From: Bacillota bacterium
GTDB lineage: Bacteria; Bacillota; UBA4882; UBA8346
Length of the DNA: 64,000 nucleotides
Assembly: GCA_023435225.1 (NCBI GenBank)
Contig: JAEYRX010000022.1
Location: 86,743-150,742, forward strand
Direction: 5' to 3'
Part shown: positions 42,652 to 51,156 of the stretch, piece by piece
How positions within the stretch are numbered: position 1 is the first letter of the stretch
How the letters are laid out: each line of letters begins with the position of its first letter
Made by a program: the position numbers and the translations under genes
The notes under the pieces: generated by a model
Seen by the model: only the letters and a program-made list of their open reading frames with translations
What the model was told of the DNA's origin: nothing
Database searches by the model: none

Positions 42652-43632
42652 TCAGTTAGTATCTATTAATAGCTTTTCGGCGAATTCATCCAAAGCTTCC
42701 GATAGTTCATCCATAGTAGTGAGAGTATTTACCTTATCACGCATTCTGGCTGCTCCCGGCATTCCTTTAAGATACCAGGACAGGTGTTTCCGCATTTCCC
42801 GAACCGCCCTTTGCTCTCCCGAATAAACTTCCTGCAACCTTAGATGCTTTTTAATTACTTTAAATTGTTCCGCCAGTGTTGGTTCCGGTAGAAGTATTCC
42901 CTCTTCTAAATATGCCACCACCGAACGTACCAGCCAAGGGCGTCCCATCACCGCTTGTCCAATCATTACGCCGTCACAACCTGTTTGAGCCATCATCTCT
43001 TTGGCCGCTTGCGGTGAGTCGACGTCACCGTTGCCGATTACCGGTATGGAAACACTCTGTTTTACTTTAGCAATCCAATCCCAGTCAGCCTTCCCTTGAT
43101 AAAATTGGGTTCTGGTCCTGGCGTGTAAAGTTACTGCAGCAGCGCCGCAATCTTCTGCTATTTTGGCTATTTCCGCGGCGACTATATGTTCGTTATCCCA
43201 GCCCAGCCTAAATTTTACCGTCACCGGTATTTTCACACTTTGAACGACATTTTGAATAATCTCACGGGCCAACGGAAGATTGTTTAGTAAGGCCGAGCCT
43301 TCACCGCTTTTAACCACTTTGGCAACCGGGCAACCCATATTAATATCTATTATATCAGCGCCAAGGCCGGCAATAAAACGGGCCGCCTCGCCCATCACCT
43401 GCGGTTTAGACCCGAATATCTGAATACTGACTGGTTTTTCATCAGGGTTAATCTGTAGCATATCGCGAGTTTTTTGACTATCGTAATGCAAAGCCATAGC
43501 GCTGATCATCTCACCGCAAACCAACCCCGGACCAAATTCTTTTACTATTTGCCGAAACGGCGGATCAGTCACCCCGGCCATCGGAGCCAGAACCACCGGA
43601 TTATTTATATTTACCGAACCGATTTTTAGCAT
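42652..43632 (-). CDS. dusB: tRNA-dihydrouridine synthase (Dus)
   Basis: About 326 residues. It reduces uridine in the tRNA D loop with FMN and NADPH. Signatures are VVLAPMAGVTDPPFRQIV, DINMGCPVAKVVKSGEGSAL with the catalytic Cys, LHARTRTQFYQGKADW and IGNGDVDS. Start chosen at ATG 43632 (MLKIGSVNI). The gene lies next to the coaX/hflX group as in many Firmicutes. Confidence 0.9.
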   Translation of the reverse strand: MLKIGSVNINNPVVLAPMAGVTDPPFRQIVKEFGPGLVCGEMISAMALHYDSQKTRDMLQINPDEKPVSIQIFGSKPQVMGEAARFIAGLGADIIDINMGCPVAKVVKSGEGSALLNNLPLAREIIQNVVQSVKIPVTVKFRLGWDNEHIVAAEIAKIAEDCGAAAVTLHARTRTQFYQGKADWDWIAKVKQSVSIPVIGNGDVDSPQAAKEMMAQTGCDGVMIGQAVMGRPWLVRSVVAYLEEGILLPEPTLAEQFKVIKKHLRLQEVYSGEQRAVREMRKHLSWYLKGMPGAARMRDKVNTLTTMDELSEALDEFAEKLLIDTN

Positions 43633-43667
43633 TGTTAAAGTCCTAAATTTTAAGATTGTCAATAATC

Positions 43668-43891
43668 ATCGCCCAGAGCTGATGATTGTTGTGAAAGCTA
43701 ACTCAAAACCTCTGGGCTGGTGTAAAATCTTTCTCAACCCCGTAAACGGGCTAGGTTAACATTTGGGGATATTCAAAAATTCATTCAAAGCTAAATTGAT
43801 TGACCAAGCCCCTTGGGGGTTGAGATAGTTTGTTGACAACAGCCCAGAGGTTTTGGCAAAACATTAATTTATGACTTCAGCTCTGGGCGAT
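43668..43891. repeat. 224-bp triple-nested palindrome
   Basis: Three perfect inverted-repeat pairs share one centre: ATCGCCCAGAGCTGA (43668-43682 and 43877-43891), CAAAACCTCTGGGCTG (43704-43719 and 43840-43855) and TCTCAACCCC (43732-43741 and 43816-43825). It fills the gap between hflX and dusB, with no open reading frame. Confidence 0.8.
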
Positions 43892-43929
43892 GAAAGCCAT
43901 TCAATATATCGCTTTCTAATTTTCCCCGA

Positions 43930-45192
43930 TTACTGACCACTAACCAAAAACCGCTCATATTTTCTCGCCAACGGAGTTTCCAATTCCACTAACAGCTGAA
44001 TACCTTCAGCGGTAAATTCCTGTTTGATAATCCGGCATTTACGGTGTAGAAAATCCAATAATCCCGCTTCGGAGAATGGAAGCAACATCCGGCAGATTTG
44101 TAAATCGGCGGAGAGTTTTTTTTGGATCTCATTCACTAAGTCATCCAATCCCAGGTTATCTTTGGCGGAAACCGGAATTGCCGACCATTCCTTGGCCAAT
44201 CTCTCTATTGTATGCGGTGAATCTAGTAAATCAATTTTATTAAGAACTTGAATTGTTTCTTTAGCTTCTATTTTCAGTTCTCCCAAAACCGACCGGACTG
44301 CCGTGTATTGTTCATTAAGATAAGGAGAACTACTATCCATCACTTGCAACAAAATTGTCGCTCTGACCGTTTCTTCCAAGGTGGCCTTAAAAGCCGCCAC
44401 CAGCTGGTGGGGCAGGTCGCTAATAAAACCAACCGTATCCAAGATTAAAACTTCTTGATTGTTAGGCAACTTTACCAAACGGGAGATTGTATCCAAAGTA
44501 TCAAACAGACGCCTATTGGCTGGGACGGCGGAATCAGTCAGGCGGTTGAATAAAGTTGATTTACCGGCATTGGTATAACCAACCAACGCAATAGTAGGAA
44601 CTTGATGTTTCTCCCGGAGCTGCCGCTGAACCATCCGATGGGTTTCCACCTGATGTAATTCCTGTTTTAGGTCGGAAATCCGTTTCCGGATACGCCGCCG
44701 GTCAACTTCCAGCTTGGTTTCTCCCGGTCCCCTAGTCCCGATTCCTCCTCCCAACCGGGAGAAGTTAAAACCGGAATTGCTCAATCGCGGCAAAAGATAG
44801 TTTAATTGAGCCAATTCCACTTGGAGTTTTCCTTCGCCGGTCCAAGCCCGCTGGGCAAATATATCCAGAATCAATCCGGTCCGGTCAATAACCTTTACTC
44901 CAGTCTGGTCAGTAAGGTTACGGACTTGCACCGGGGTTAATTCTTGGGCTGAAATAATTAGATCACTATCTAATTCTTTTACTAATAAGGCAAGTTCTTC
45001 AACTTTTCCTGTTCCCAGATACAAAGCAGGATCCGGGTGCTCACGGGATTGGACCATTTTAGCCGCTACTTCCGCTCCAGCCGTCCGGACCAACTCTTCA
45101 AACTCATCCCAAAAGTAAGCATTATCGTTTTTAGCGGTATTAATGCCAATCAGAACCGCTTTTTCAAGTTTATTACCCTCGGTAGTCAGCAA
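43930..45192 (-). CDS. hflX: Ribosome-associated GTPase HflX
   Basis: 420 residues. N-terminal HflX domain (NAYFWDEFEELVRTAGAEV, VDRTGLILDIFAQRAWTGEGKLQVELAQLNY), the Gly-rich hinge RLGGGIGTRGPGETKLE, P-loop GYTNAGKST, DTLD and DTVGFISDLP, and NKIDLLD. It splits stalled ribosomes. The start is TTG 45192 with AGGTG upstream; a TTG at residue 9 with GAGGG before it is another option. Confidence 0.93.
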   Translation of the reverse strand: MLTTEGNKLEKAVLIGINTAKNDNAYFWDEFEELVRTAGAEVAAKMVQSREHPDPALYLGTGKVEELALLVKELDSDLIISAQELTPVQVRNLTDQTGVKVIDRTGLILDIFAQRAWTGEGKLQVELAQLNYLLPRLSNSGFNFSRLGGGIGTRGPGETKLEVDRRRIRKRISDLKQELHQVETHRMVQRQLREKHQVPTIALVGYTNAGKSTLFNRLTDSAVPANRRLFDTLDTISRLVKLPNNQEVLILDTVGFISDLPHQLVAAFKATLEETVRATILLQVMDSSSPYLNEQYTAVRSVLGELKIEAKETIQVLNKIDLLDSPHTIERLAKEWSAIPVSAKDNLGLDDLVNEIQKKLSADLQICRMLLPFSEAGLLDFLHRKCRIIKQEFTAEGIQLLVELETPLARKYERFLVSGQ

Positions 45193-45231
45193 TTAATCAT
45201 CACCTATGCAAATATCAGTATAATATCAAGT

Positions 45232-45355
45232 ATAGGCGAAAGTTCCGAGGCGACAGGCGAGAGTGAAAGATATGATTCAGAAGAAAAAATTTTAGCGAAA
45301 ATAATTCTATAAAAAAACCTTCGCCTCTCGCCTTTAGCCTTTCGCCTATTTCTAA
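45232..45355. repeat. Head-to-head GGCGAAA/GCCTTTC repeat arrays
   Basis: Gap between coaX and hflX. GGCGAAAGTTCCGAGGCGAC, then AGGCGAGAG (45233-45266) faces TTCGCCTCTCGCC, then TTTAGCCTTTCGCC (45319-45352) in inverted orientation. Confidence 0.7.
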
Positions 45356-45356
45356 T

Positions 45357-46121
45357 CTATTTGTTCAACTCATAAATAACCCGCAGTCCTTCTAAAGTCA
45401 ATTCCGGATTGATGAGGTCAATCATCTTGGTTTCACCGGCCACCAATTCGGCTAGTTCACCGGTGGCTATTACTTTAGGATTACAATTCATTTCCGATTT
45501 CATGCGGGTGATTAGTCCCTCGACTAATCCAATGTAACCGTAAATCAGACCCGACTGTATACTATGAATATTATTCTTCCCAATCACCGTTTTTGGTTTA
45601 GCCAGTTCTACCCGGTATAATTTAGCCGCCCGCTGGAATAAAGCTTCACTGGATATTCCTATTCCGGGAGCGATTATACCCCCAAGATAATCTCCGTTTT
45701 GAGCGATAGCGCAAAAAGCGGAGGCGGTTCCAAAGTCAATGATAATTAAAGGTGGTCCGTATAGATGGAGACCGGCCACGGAATTAACAATAACGTCAGC
45801 TCCAATCTCCCGGGGGTTTTCATATTTAATTACCAGGCCGGTTTTGACTCCCGGACCAACGATCAAAGCATTTACTCCAAAATACTGGTTAACCATTTTT
45901 TCAAAGATACCGGTAACCGGAGGAACCGAACTGGAGATAACCGCTTCTTTAATTCGGGAAGGGTCCAGCTTTTGATCGGCAAAAAAGCCCTTTAAAAGAA
46001 TACCATATTCATCGGGTGTTTTGAATTTATCAGTAGCCAGCCGCCAACCGGCAACCAGCTTTGTCCCTTCAAATACTCCGGCTACGGTCTGATTATTACC
46101 AACATCAAAAACAAGCAGCAT
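45357..46121 (-). CDS. coaX: Type III pantothenate kinase
   Basis: 254 residues, first step of coenzyme A synthesis. N-terminal ASKHA phosphate loop MLLVFDVGNNQTVAGVFEG; most family members have DxGNTN, so the N and Q here are unusual. Further motifs are GADVIVNSVAG, IIIDFGTASAFCAI, GGIIAPGIGIS and IATGELAEL. It follows the Nif3-like gene by five bases. Confidence 0.9.
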   Translation of the reverse strand: MLLVFDVGNNQTVAGVFEGTKLVAGWRLATDKFKTPDEYGILLKGFFADQKLDPSRIKEAVISSSVPPVTGIFEKMVNQYFGVNALIVGPGVKTGLVIKYENPREIGADVIVNSVAGLHLYGPPLIIIDFGTASAFCAIAQNGDYLGGIIAPGIGISSEALFQRAAKLYRVELAKPKTVIGKNNIHSIQSGLIYGYIGLVEGLITRMKSEMNCNPKVIATGELAELVAGETKMIDLINPELTLEGLRVIYELNK

Positions 46122-46126
46122 CTATT

Positions 46127-46906
46127 TCACTCACTTTCAAAAAAACTGTCATCTTCGGTAAACTGATCGGCAAAAGCACAATTGGTATAATAGTTACACC
46201 CGTAAAAATCATCATAAAAATCAATCATACATGATTTAAGAGCGGGCTCTCCCCGTAACAACTTCTCCAGTTGTAACATTCCCGGCTTAGCCATGGCGCT
46301 GTGCCCCAGATCAATTATTTTAACCTGCCGGGCTCGGGAATATCTTAGCGCCGAAAGTGTTATCTCACTGGATATAATTGTATCACAACCTTCATCCCGG
46401 CATACTTCCCAAAACTTCTTATAATTCGGCAAAAAACCGGGGCCGGCCCACATGCCTATTTTATTGCTTAATAATTTAAGATCCCCGCCATAGGAAAGAA
46501 TATTCTGTCCCAGAGCCCTTTGACAAAGTTCAATTAATTCTTTAAAAGTAAGCTCCGTTACCCCGTAAACGATTTCTCCTTTTTGATATAACCCAAGGAT
46601 ACCGATTTCTTTCGCTAATGTATAAATAACCCCGTGTTCCGTATTATCCCAAGCGGTATGGAGCGGCCAGATCTCTATCGCTCCGTTCCGGACCACTGAC
46701 TCCGCCTCACCCTGCCAGGGATGGTAGCTTATCAGAACATCGATTTCATTATCGTAAGCTTTGATAATGTTCGGAGGGGTAGGGTCGATACAAATACCCA
46801 CCTTTGATATGGTTTTTAACCGGTCCCCCTCATGATTGATAAAATCATCTATAATTAAACCCGGGGCCAGCTTTTTCAGGATATTAAACAATTCCTTAAT
46901 CTCCAT
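46127..46906 (-). CDS. Nif3-like dinuclear metal protein (GTP cyclohydrolase I type 2)
   Basis: 259 residues. Motifs CIDPTPPNIIKAYDNEIDVLISYHP (metal-binding His; many homologues have HH here), PLHTAWDNTEHGV and the late DLGHSAMAKPG, with the second metal half. The family binds two metal ions; its real substrate is debated. Forms a unit with coaX. Confidence 0.8.
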   Translation of the reverse strand: MEIKELFNILKKLAPGLIIDDFINHEGDRLKTISKVGICIDPTPPNIIKAYDNEIDVLISYHPWQGEAESVVRNGAIEIWPLHTAWDNTEHGVIYTLAKEIGILGLYQKGEIVYGVTELTFKELIELCQRALGQNILSYGGDLKLLSNKIGMWAGPGFLPNYKKFWEVCRDEGCDTIISSEITLSALRYSRARQVKIIDLGHSAMAKPGMLQLEKLLRGEPALKSCMIDFYDDFYGCNYYTNCAFADQFTEDDSFFESE

Positions 46907-46927
46907 CTCCAGCCGCCTTCGTTTTAT

Positions 46928-47010
46928 AAGGGAATTGCATAATGTTACAATTTGATATTTCTACGGCAAATATACAAAGAAATGAAATTTGATAAATTAT
47001 GAAATCCCTC
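46928..47010. mobile_element. Short hairpin element, AAGGGA family, copy C
   Basis: 83 bp with ends AAGGGAATTGCATAAT and ATTATGAAATCCCTC, flanked on both sides by TTTAT (46923-46927 and 47011-47015), a 5-bp target duplication. The centre forms an imperfect stem (CAATTTGATATTTCT with AGAAATGAAATTTG). A diverged relative of the element at 51412-51529. Confidence 0.7.
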
Positions 47011-47198
47011 TTTATAAATATTCTTTTCCAATTATACCATATCGCAGTGAAGTCGTTCATGTCAATTTCCAATTAGCTAAATGAAATTATCTATACTTCA
47101 TTTATTACAAATAAACATGCCCGACTAAGTGGCTACTTTAATTTTTCCGTTAAATTTCAGAAAGCATTCGATATGAATTTGAATTATAGGGAGAAATC

Positions 47199-47264
47199 CT
47201 AATGAATCAGCGCCAGGGTCAGTTCCATTGAACACCGGTACTTGGCATTCCGATATTGAATCAT
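47199..47264 (-). pseudogene. HxlR-type regulator, only its N-terminus
   Basis: GAAAGGAG lies just before ATG 47264. The 21 residues MIQYRNAKYRCSMELTLALI, then H end at TAG. HxlR proteins begin with YxCPxExTLxLIGGKWK, so this is the first helix of such a regulator, cut before the DNA-binding winged helix. It is divergent from the flavodoxin pseudogene, the usual arrangement for an HxlR regulator and its target. Confidence 0.55.
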
Positions 47265-47310
47265 GATAGGCTCCTTTCATGAAAAGCAATTAAATATGGT
47301 TTCTTTTTAG

Positions 47311-47338
47311 GTACTATGATACAAAAAAGTGGGTACTT
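47311..47338 (+). promoter_or_regulatory. Possible HxlR-type operator
   Basis: Direct repeat GTACT (47311) and GTACTT (47333), 22 bases apart (two helical turns), between the divergent HxlR and flavodoxin remnants. GTAC-type repeats are known from HxlR-family promoters. Confidence 0.35.
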
Positions 47339-47406
47339 GAAGTTTTCTTATGTTATGTCTATGATTATAGCAAACGAGGTAAGAGTTTGAAAGTGAGGTA
47401 TAGTAT

Positions 47407-47795
47407 ATGAAAATCATGGCCATTAACGGCAGTCCGCGCAAAAATTGGAATACTGATTGCTTTTCCCGTATCTTACATATGGAACAGAGAAATCCACCCT
47501 TTTTAAAAGAAGATTCCTACCGGATTTATTTATACTTTGGGCGCTACCGGAACGGATGAACCAGATGGGCTACAACCGGCCGGCTGGGCTTCATAAGATG
47601 TCGTTGACAAAGATTTTCGGGTCGGCTGAAACCTTGCTGGTCACCAATACCTATCAGTTTGACGATTATTCCAAATATGAAACTTCGGGTATTGATGTGA
47701 CTGATAAAATAAGGACCCGGGAGGAAGTTTTTCCGGAAGACTGTAAAAAGGCCTATGAGATGGGAGTTAGGTTGACCGGGACGGTTAATTGGTAA
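47407..47795 (+). pseudogene. Flavodoxin-family NAD(P)H oxidoreductase, broken
   Basis: Starts well (ATG 47407, KIMAINGSPRKNWNTD, the FMN phosphate loop) and ends well in another frame (LLVTNTYQFDDYSKYETSG, REEVFPEDCKKAYEMGVRLT). The piece in between is about 100 residues too short, and the remaining middle changes frame at least twice (LFPYLTYGTEKSTLF in one frame, KIPTGFIYTLGATG in another). I infer an internal deletion plus frameshifts. Confidence 0.7.
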
Positions 47796-47800
47796 ACTCT

Positions 47801-48106
47801 TCAAACTTCCAAATCCTCTCCTCTCCCAATCCGTTCAATCCACTTACACAACCAAATCCCATCAAACAACCCCCTGGTATAAAGGATCTCATCCTGCCTA
47901 TTGAGCTGTTGGTTATTTTCGGAGCAATAGCGATCCAGAATTTCCTGGTCTTCCTTCGGGAGTTTGTGAAAGAGCCGGTTAAAGAGTTCGGAGGGAAGTT
48001 TGTTAAGTTCTTGGTATTCGGGGTCGTGGATTATGATTTCGTCCTGGATCTGGCAGATACGGTCGAAAATTAAGCGTTTGATGCCGGTGGAATTTTCGCT
48101 TAACAT
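47801..48106 (-). CDS. Small helical protein, unknown (DUF6809-like)
   Basis: 101 residues with a very good ribosome binding site (AGGAGG, 8-10 bases before ATG). Helical and acidic: FNRLFHKLPKEDQEILDRYC, LYTRGLFDGIWLCKWIERIG. Similar short proteins are common beside phage or regulatory genes in Clostridia. Its end touches the end of the flavodoxin pseudogene. Confidence 0.55.
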   Translation of the reverse strand: MLSENSTGIKRLIFDRICQIQDEIIIHDPEYQELNKLPSELFNRLFHKLPKEDQEILDRYCSENNQQLNRQDEILYTRGLFDGIWLCKWIERIGRGEDLEV

Positions 48107-48119
48107 GGGCTGGGACCTC

Positions 48120-48640
48120 CTGGGATAATTTAGAGTTGAGAGTTGACAGTTTACAGTTGAGAGTTTTAAAACCTTTAAGTTGGTTAAAGATAGTCACAGA
48201 GCTTTATTAGACGGGATTAACACGGATTTATTGGATTGAAACACAAAAATGATTTTATTTCAAACTTCGAACTTCACAATTCACACTTGCCTTTCTCCCT
48301 TTTCCATTTTCAATTTTCAATTTTTAATACGCCGCCTATTTTTTGTTTGCCGGAAATTCGGGTGTAGACCCCTATCCGGCCTTGCGAGGCCACCTTTCCC
48401 CGCTCGGGGACAGGACAGACAAAGCCGGCCTCCGTTGTCTATTTTTTATAGCACTTTATTCCTGAACACTTCGTAGCATGATGTGATCTTCCCCTGCGAT
48501 GTAAATTAATATAGTCATTTCAAGTGGAAGAGTAACCTTAACCTTCGCAGTACAAAATCTTTTGGAGAGCAGCGACTTCAGGTTACTCTCCCCCGCGGGG
48601 CGAGAGCAAGAGAGGGGTGCTTTTAGGCTTTTTATGCCGC
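48120..48640. repeat. Gap filled with dispersed repeat words
   Basis: No gene. It holds AGTTGAG/AGTTGAC/AGTTTAC 7-mers at about 48132-48163, GGGATTAACACGGATT at 48214, TTTTCAATTTTCAATTTTTA at about 48306, and a GC-rich stretch at about 48358-48440 with CGGCCTTGCGAGGCC and CCCCGCTCGGGG hairpins. The remainder to 48873 is AT-rich and shows a likely promoter region for the regulator gene. Confidence 0.45.
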
Positions 48641-48873
48641 TGTCCAGTTTGCGCCGGAATATGTAATCAATAAATTGCCAACCTTGAGCAATAAGCCTAA
48701 TTATGGTAAAATAATTTAAATACTAATAGCTTACTCAAAGCGCAGTTTAAGTGATTTTGTATTGTCGTGTTATAATTTAAATATAACTTTTGTATGTAAT
48801 TACATGCATATTGTATCTTAGATAATATATAATGTCAACAATTATTTACCACTTTTATTCCAGGAGTCTAAAA

Positions 48874-49215
48874 ATGAGTTTTAGCCAGAAAATAAAAAAG
48901 CTTCGCCAGGAGAAGGATTGGAGCCAAGAAAAATTAGCTGAGCAAATAGGTGTTAAACGGCTTGCAATCAATAAATATGAAAGTGGACAAACAAAGCCTT
49001 CCGCTGAAACACTTCAAAAAATAGCAGAGGTTTTTGGGGTATCTATAGATTATCTTCTAGCTGAGAAATCGGAAAAACTAGCTAAAAAAGCAATTACAGA
49101 TAAAACCTTGTTGGAATATGTAGCTGAAATTGAGCAGATGAGTGAGGAAGAGAGAAAGTTTGTTAAGTTTTTTTTAGATGCGGTAATTTTAAGGCATAAA
49201 CAGGAAAAAAAATAG
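48874..49215 (+). CDS. XRE-family transcriptional regulator
   Basis: 113 residues. Helix-turn-helix at residues 7-61: KIKKLRQEKDWSQEKLAEQI, VKRLAINKYESGQTKPS, LQKIAEVFGVSIDYLL. A short helical C-terminal part (EYVAEIEQMSEEERKFVKFF) probably dimerises. AGGAG lies 7 bases before ATG 48874. It stands upstream of a broken HNH nuclease gene. Confidence 0.85.
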   Translation: MSFSQKIKKLRQEKDWSQEKLAEQIGVKRLAINKYESGQTKPSAETLQKIAEVFGVSIDYLLAEKSEKLAKKAITDKTLLEYVAEIEQMSEEERKFVKFFLDAVILRHKQEKK

Positions 49216-49405
49216 ATTCAAGTTTTCTATTAATTGCTCACCACTTCTTCCTTATCAAAAATTTCCGTCGTATCTAATAATTGTGAGTACCTTTTCGGAC
49301 GGGGGGTTGAATCAGCCCCACTTTCAAATACTAAAAGTCCAGTGAATTTTTTATCTGTTGAATCCTTAAGTAGTATTACTATTCAAAAGAAGAGGCCTAA
49401 ATAAT

Positions 49406-50296
49406 TTGAACAAATCAAAATTATGTAAGCCATTTATTTGCATTTTTTGTAAAGAGCACAATAATTAATCGTCTATTGAGCATATTATTCCTGATGCAAT
49501 TTTATCTAATGCTTCAAATGATATTACATTACAAAATAAAGTCTGTATAGACTGTAATTCTAAATTCGGATCTCAAATTGATGCCAAATTTGTTGATAGT
49601 TCACATATAAAGTATTTACGCATTATGCACCATGAATTTTTAAATGATGAAAAAATTCCTGAAATTAAAGAAAAGAAACCAATAACACTTATTGATTCAG
49701 AGGGAAATAGATTCTCTGGTTATCGAATATTTAATATCAAAGGAGTAAGTTTTGAACCTTCAAGAGAAAAATTAATAACACCTAATACGGAAAACGAATA
49801 TTTTATACGAACTTTAAATGAAATTGACTCTTTAAAAATTAAACTAGAAAAACGTGGTTATATAATAGAAAAAATTGAACCTATAAAATGGTATCAACCT
49901 GAAGATAAAACATTAATTAAAAATCTGAATGCAAATGTTACCTTTACCCGATTTATATGTAAGGTTGCTTTGGAATATATATGCCATAGATTCGGTAATA
50001 AAATAGTAATGAATCAAAAGTATGATTTAATAAGGAATTTTGTTCGAGGAAAAACAGAGACTTTGCCAGACTCTTTTTCGATGTCAATTGAAGATATGGA
50101 TGTTGATCCTCTTGTAACTTTTTATCGATTTAGTAAACATGATAGACATACACTTAGAATCTTTTATCACGATTATTTTAAAAAATGGATTTTCTACCTT
50201 TCCGTTTTTAATGTAACTACCTTTAAATTAATGTTTCCTGAAAATTATAGTTTAAGCGATTGTTTTGATGAAATTATTATAAGAAAATATAAATAA
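49406..50296 (+). pseudogene. HNH endonuclease-like gene with an in-frame stop
   Basis: From TTG 49406 one frame of 297 codons reads NKSKLCKPFICIFCKEHNN, then TAA (49466-49468), then SSIEHIIPDAILSN, VCIDCNSKFGSQID. The cysteine pairs and EHIIP with CNxxFG are the HNH nuclease core found in bacterial HNH_5-type proteins, so the stop falls inside the catalytic domain. The remaining 276 residues are open to the natural end. A downstream ATG (49625) could give a 223-residue protein without the nuclease motif. Confidence 0.65.
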
Positions 50297-50720
50297 AGTT
50301 AGAACTTCAAGACAATAACATCTCAAAAAAAGTTAAGTACTTTCTTTCAGTTTATTACCTTTCATTCTAAAACCAAACCTCTATCACCCAAAAAATTTAG
50401 CCTACAAAAGAAACCCAGAAGTCAAAAGCCCAAAACCAAAAAACCGCCAATTAAAAACCCCCCTCCAAAGCCCGAACACCAAACCTCCAAACAAGCCTGC
50501 AAAACAAATCAAACCCAAAAAATCCCCCATAACGAGAGCTCACACCATTCCCAACTCTTTAACCGGATTCCCTAATATTTTTATCCCCTATTCCGCATTT
50601 CCCCAACCGTCTATTCAGCCTTTTAGCTAATATTTTTTCAAACAAAAACTGTTTCAAAGCTAAAAAAACAGTCGAAAGTCCAAAGTCCAAAGTTGAAAAG
50701 TCACAAACAAAAAACCAACC
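50297..50720. other. Gap with strong strand asymmetry
   Basis: No gene. About 50365-50535 the plus strand is made almost only of A and C (long runs such as CCCAAAAAATTTAGCC, CCCCCCTCCAAAGCCC), then an AT-rich stretch. At about 50669-50702 there are AGTCGAAAGTCCAAAGTCC units, relatives of the repeat at 37893. Confidence 0.4.
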
Positions 50721-50745
50721 CCGGTGGCTCTTGGCGCCGAAACTT

Positions 50746-51039
50746 TTAATATCTTGGAGATACCTTTTATTATCTCGGAGATATCTTTTTGTATGTCAAA
50801 GATACCTTTTTCTATCTCAGAGATACCTTTTTGTATGTCGAAGATACCTTTTTCTATTTCAAGGATACTAATTAGTTGTTCTGAACTATTAAAAGGTAGC
50901 TCCGAGCTTCTAATTAGTTGTTTCGAACTATTAAAAGGTAGCTCTGAGCTTCTAATTAGTTGTTCCGAACTATTAAAAGGTAGTTCCGAACTCCTAATTG
51001 GTTGTTTCGAACTATTAAAAGGTAGCTCCGACTTTTTGC
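50746..51039. repeat. 21-bp tandem repeat array, about 14 units
   Basis: Fourteen or so direct units of exactly 21 bases. The first half of the array uses TCNGAGATACC-TTTTT-CTAT(C/G) units, the second alternates TCCGAACTATTAAAAGGTAGC with TCTGAGCTTCTAATTAGTTGT. Read in frame it would be heptads such as SELLKGS, SELLISC, but there is no ribosome binding site (GTG start) and no domain, so I treat it as repeat DNA. Confidence 0.8.
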
Positions 51040-51156
51040 CGCCAAGCTACGCAGGGTTTTTAGGAAATTTCCGAATCTTTGCATTAGGAGTTTTTTGAAG
51101 TTGGGTTTTGTTTTTTTGTTTATATGTTTACGAGAATGGGGGCGACTTTTTGAAAC

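Noticed and set aside
50724..51098. A 124-residue open frame made of heptads (SELLKGS, SELLISC)
   Set aside because: It is the direct reading of a 21-bp tandem repeat, starts with GTG without ribosome binding site and has no domain. Kept as repeat DNA.
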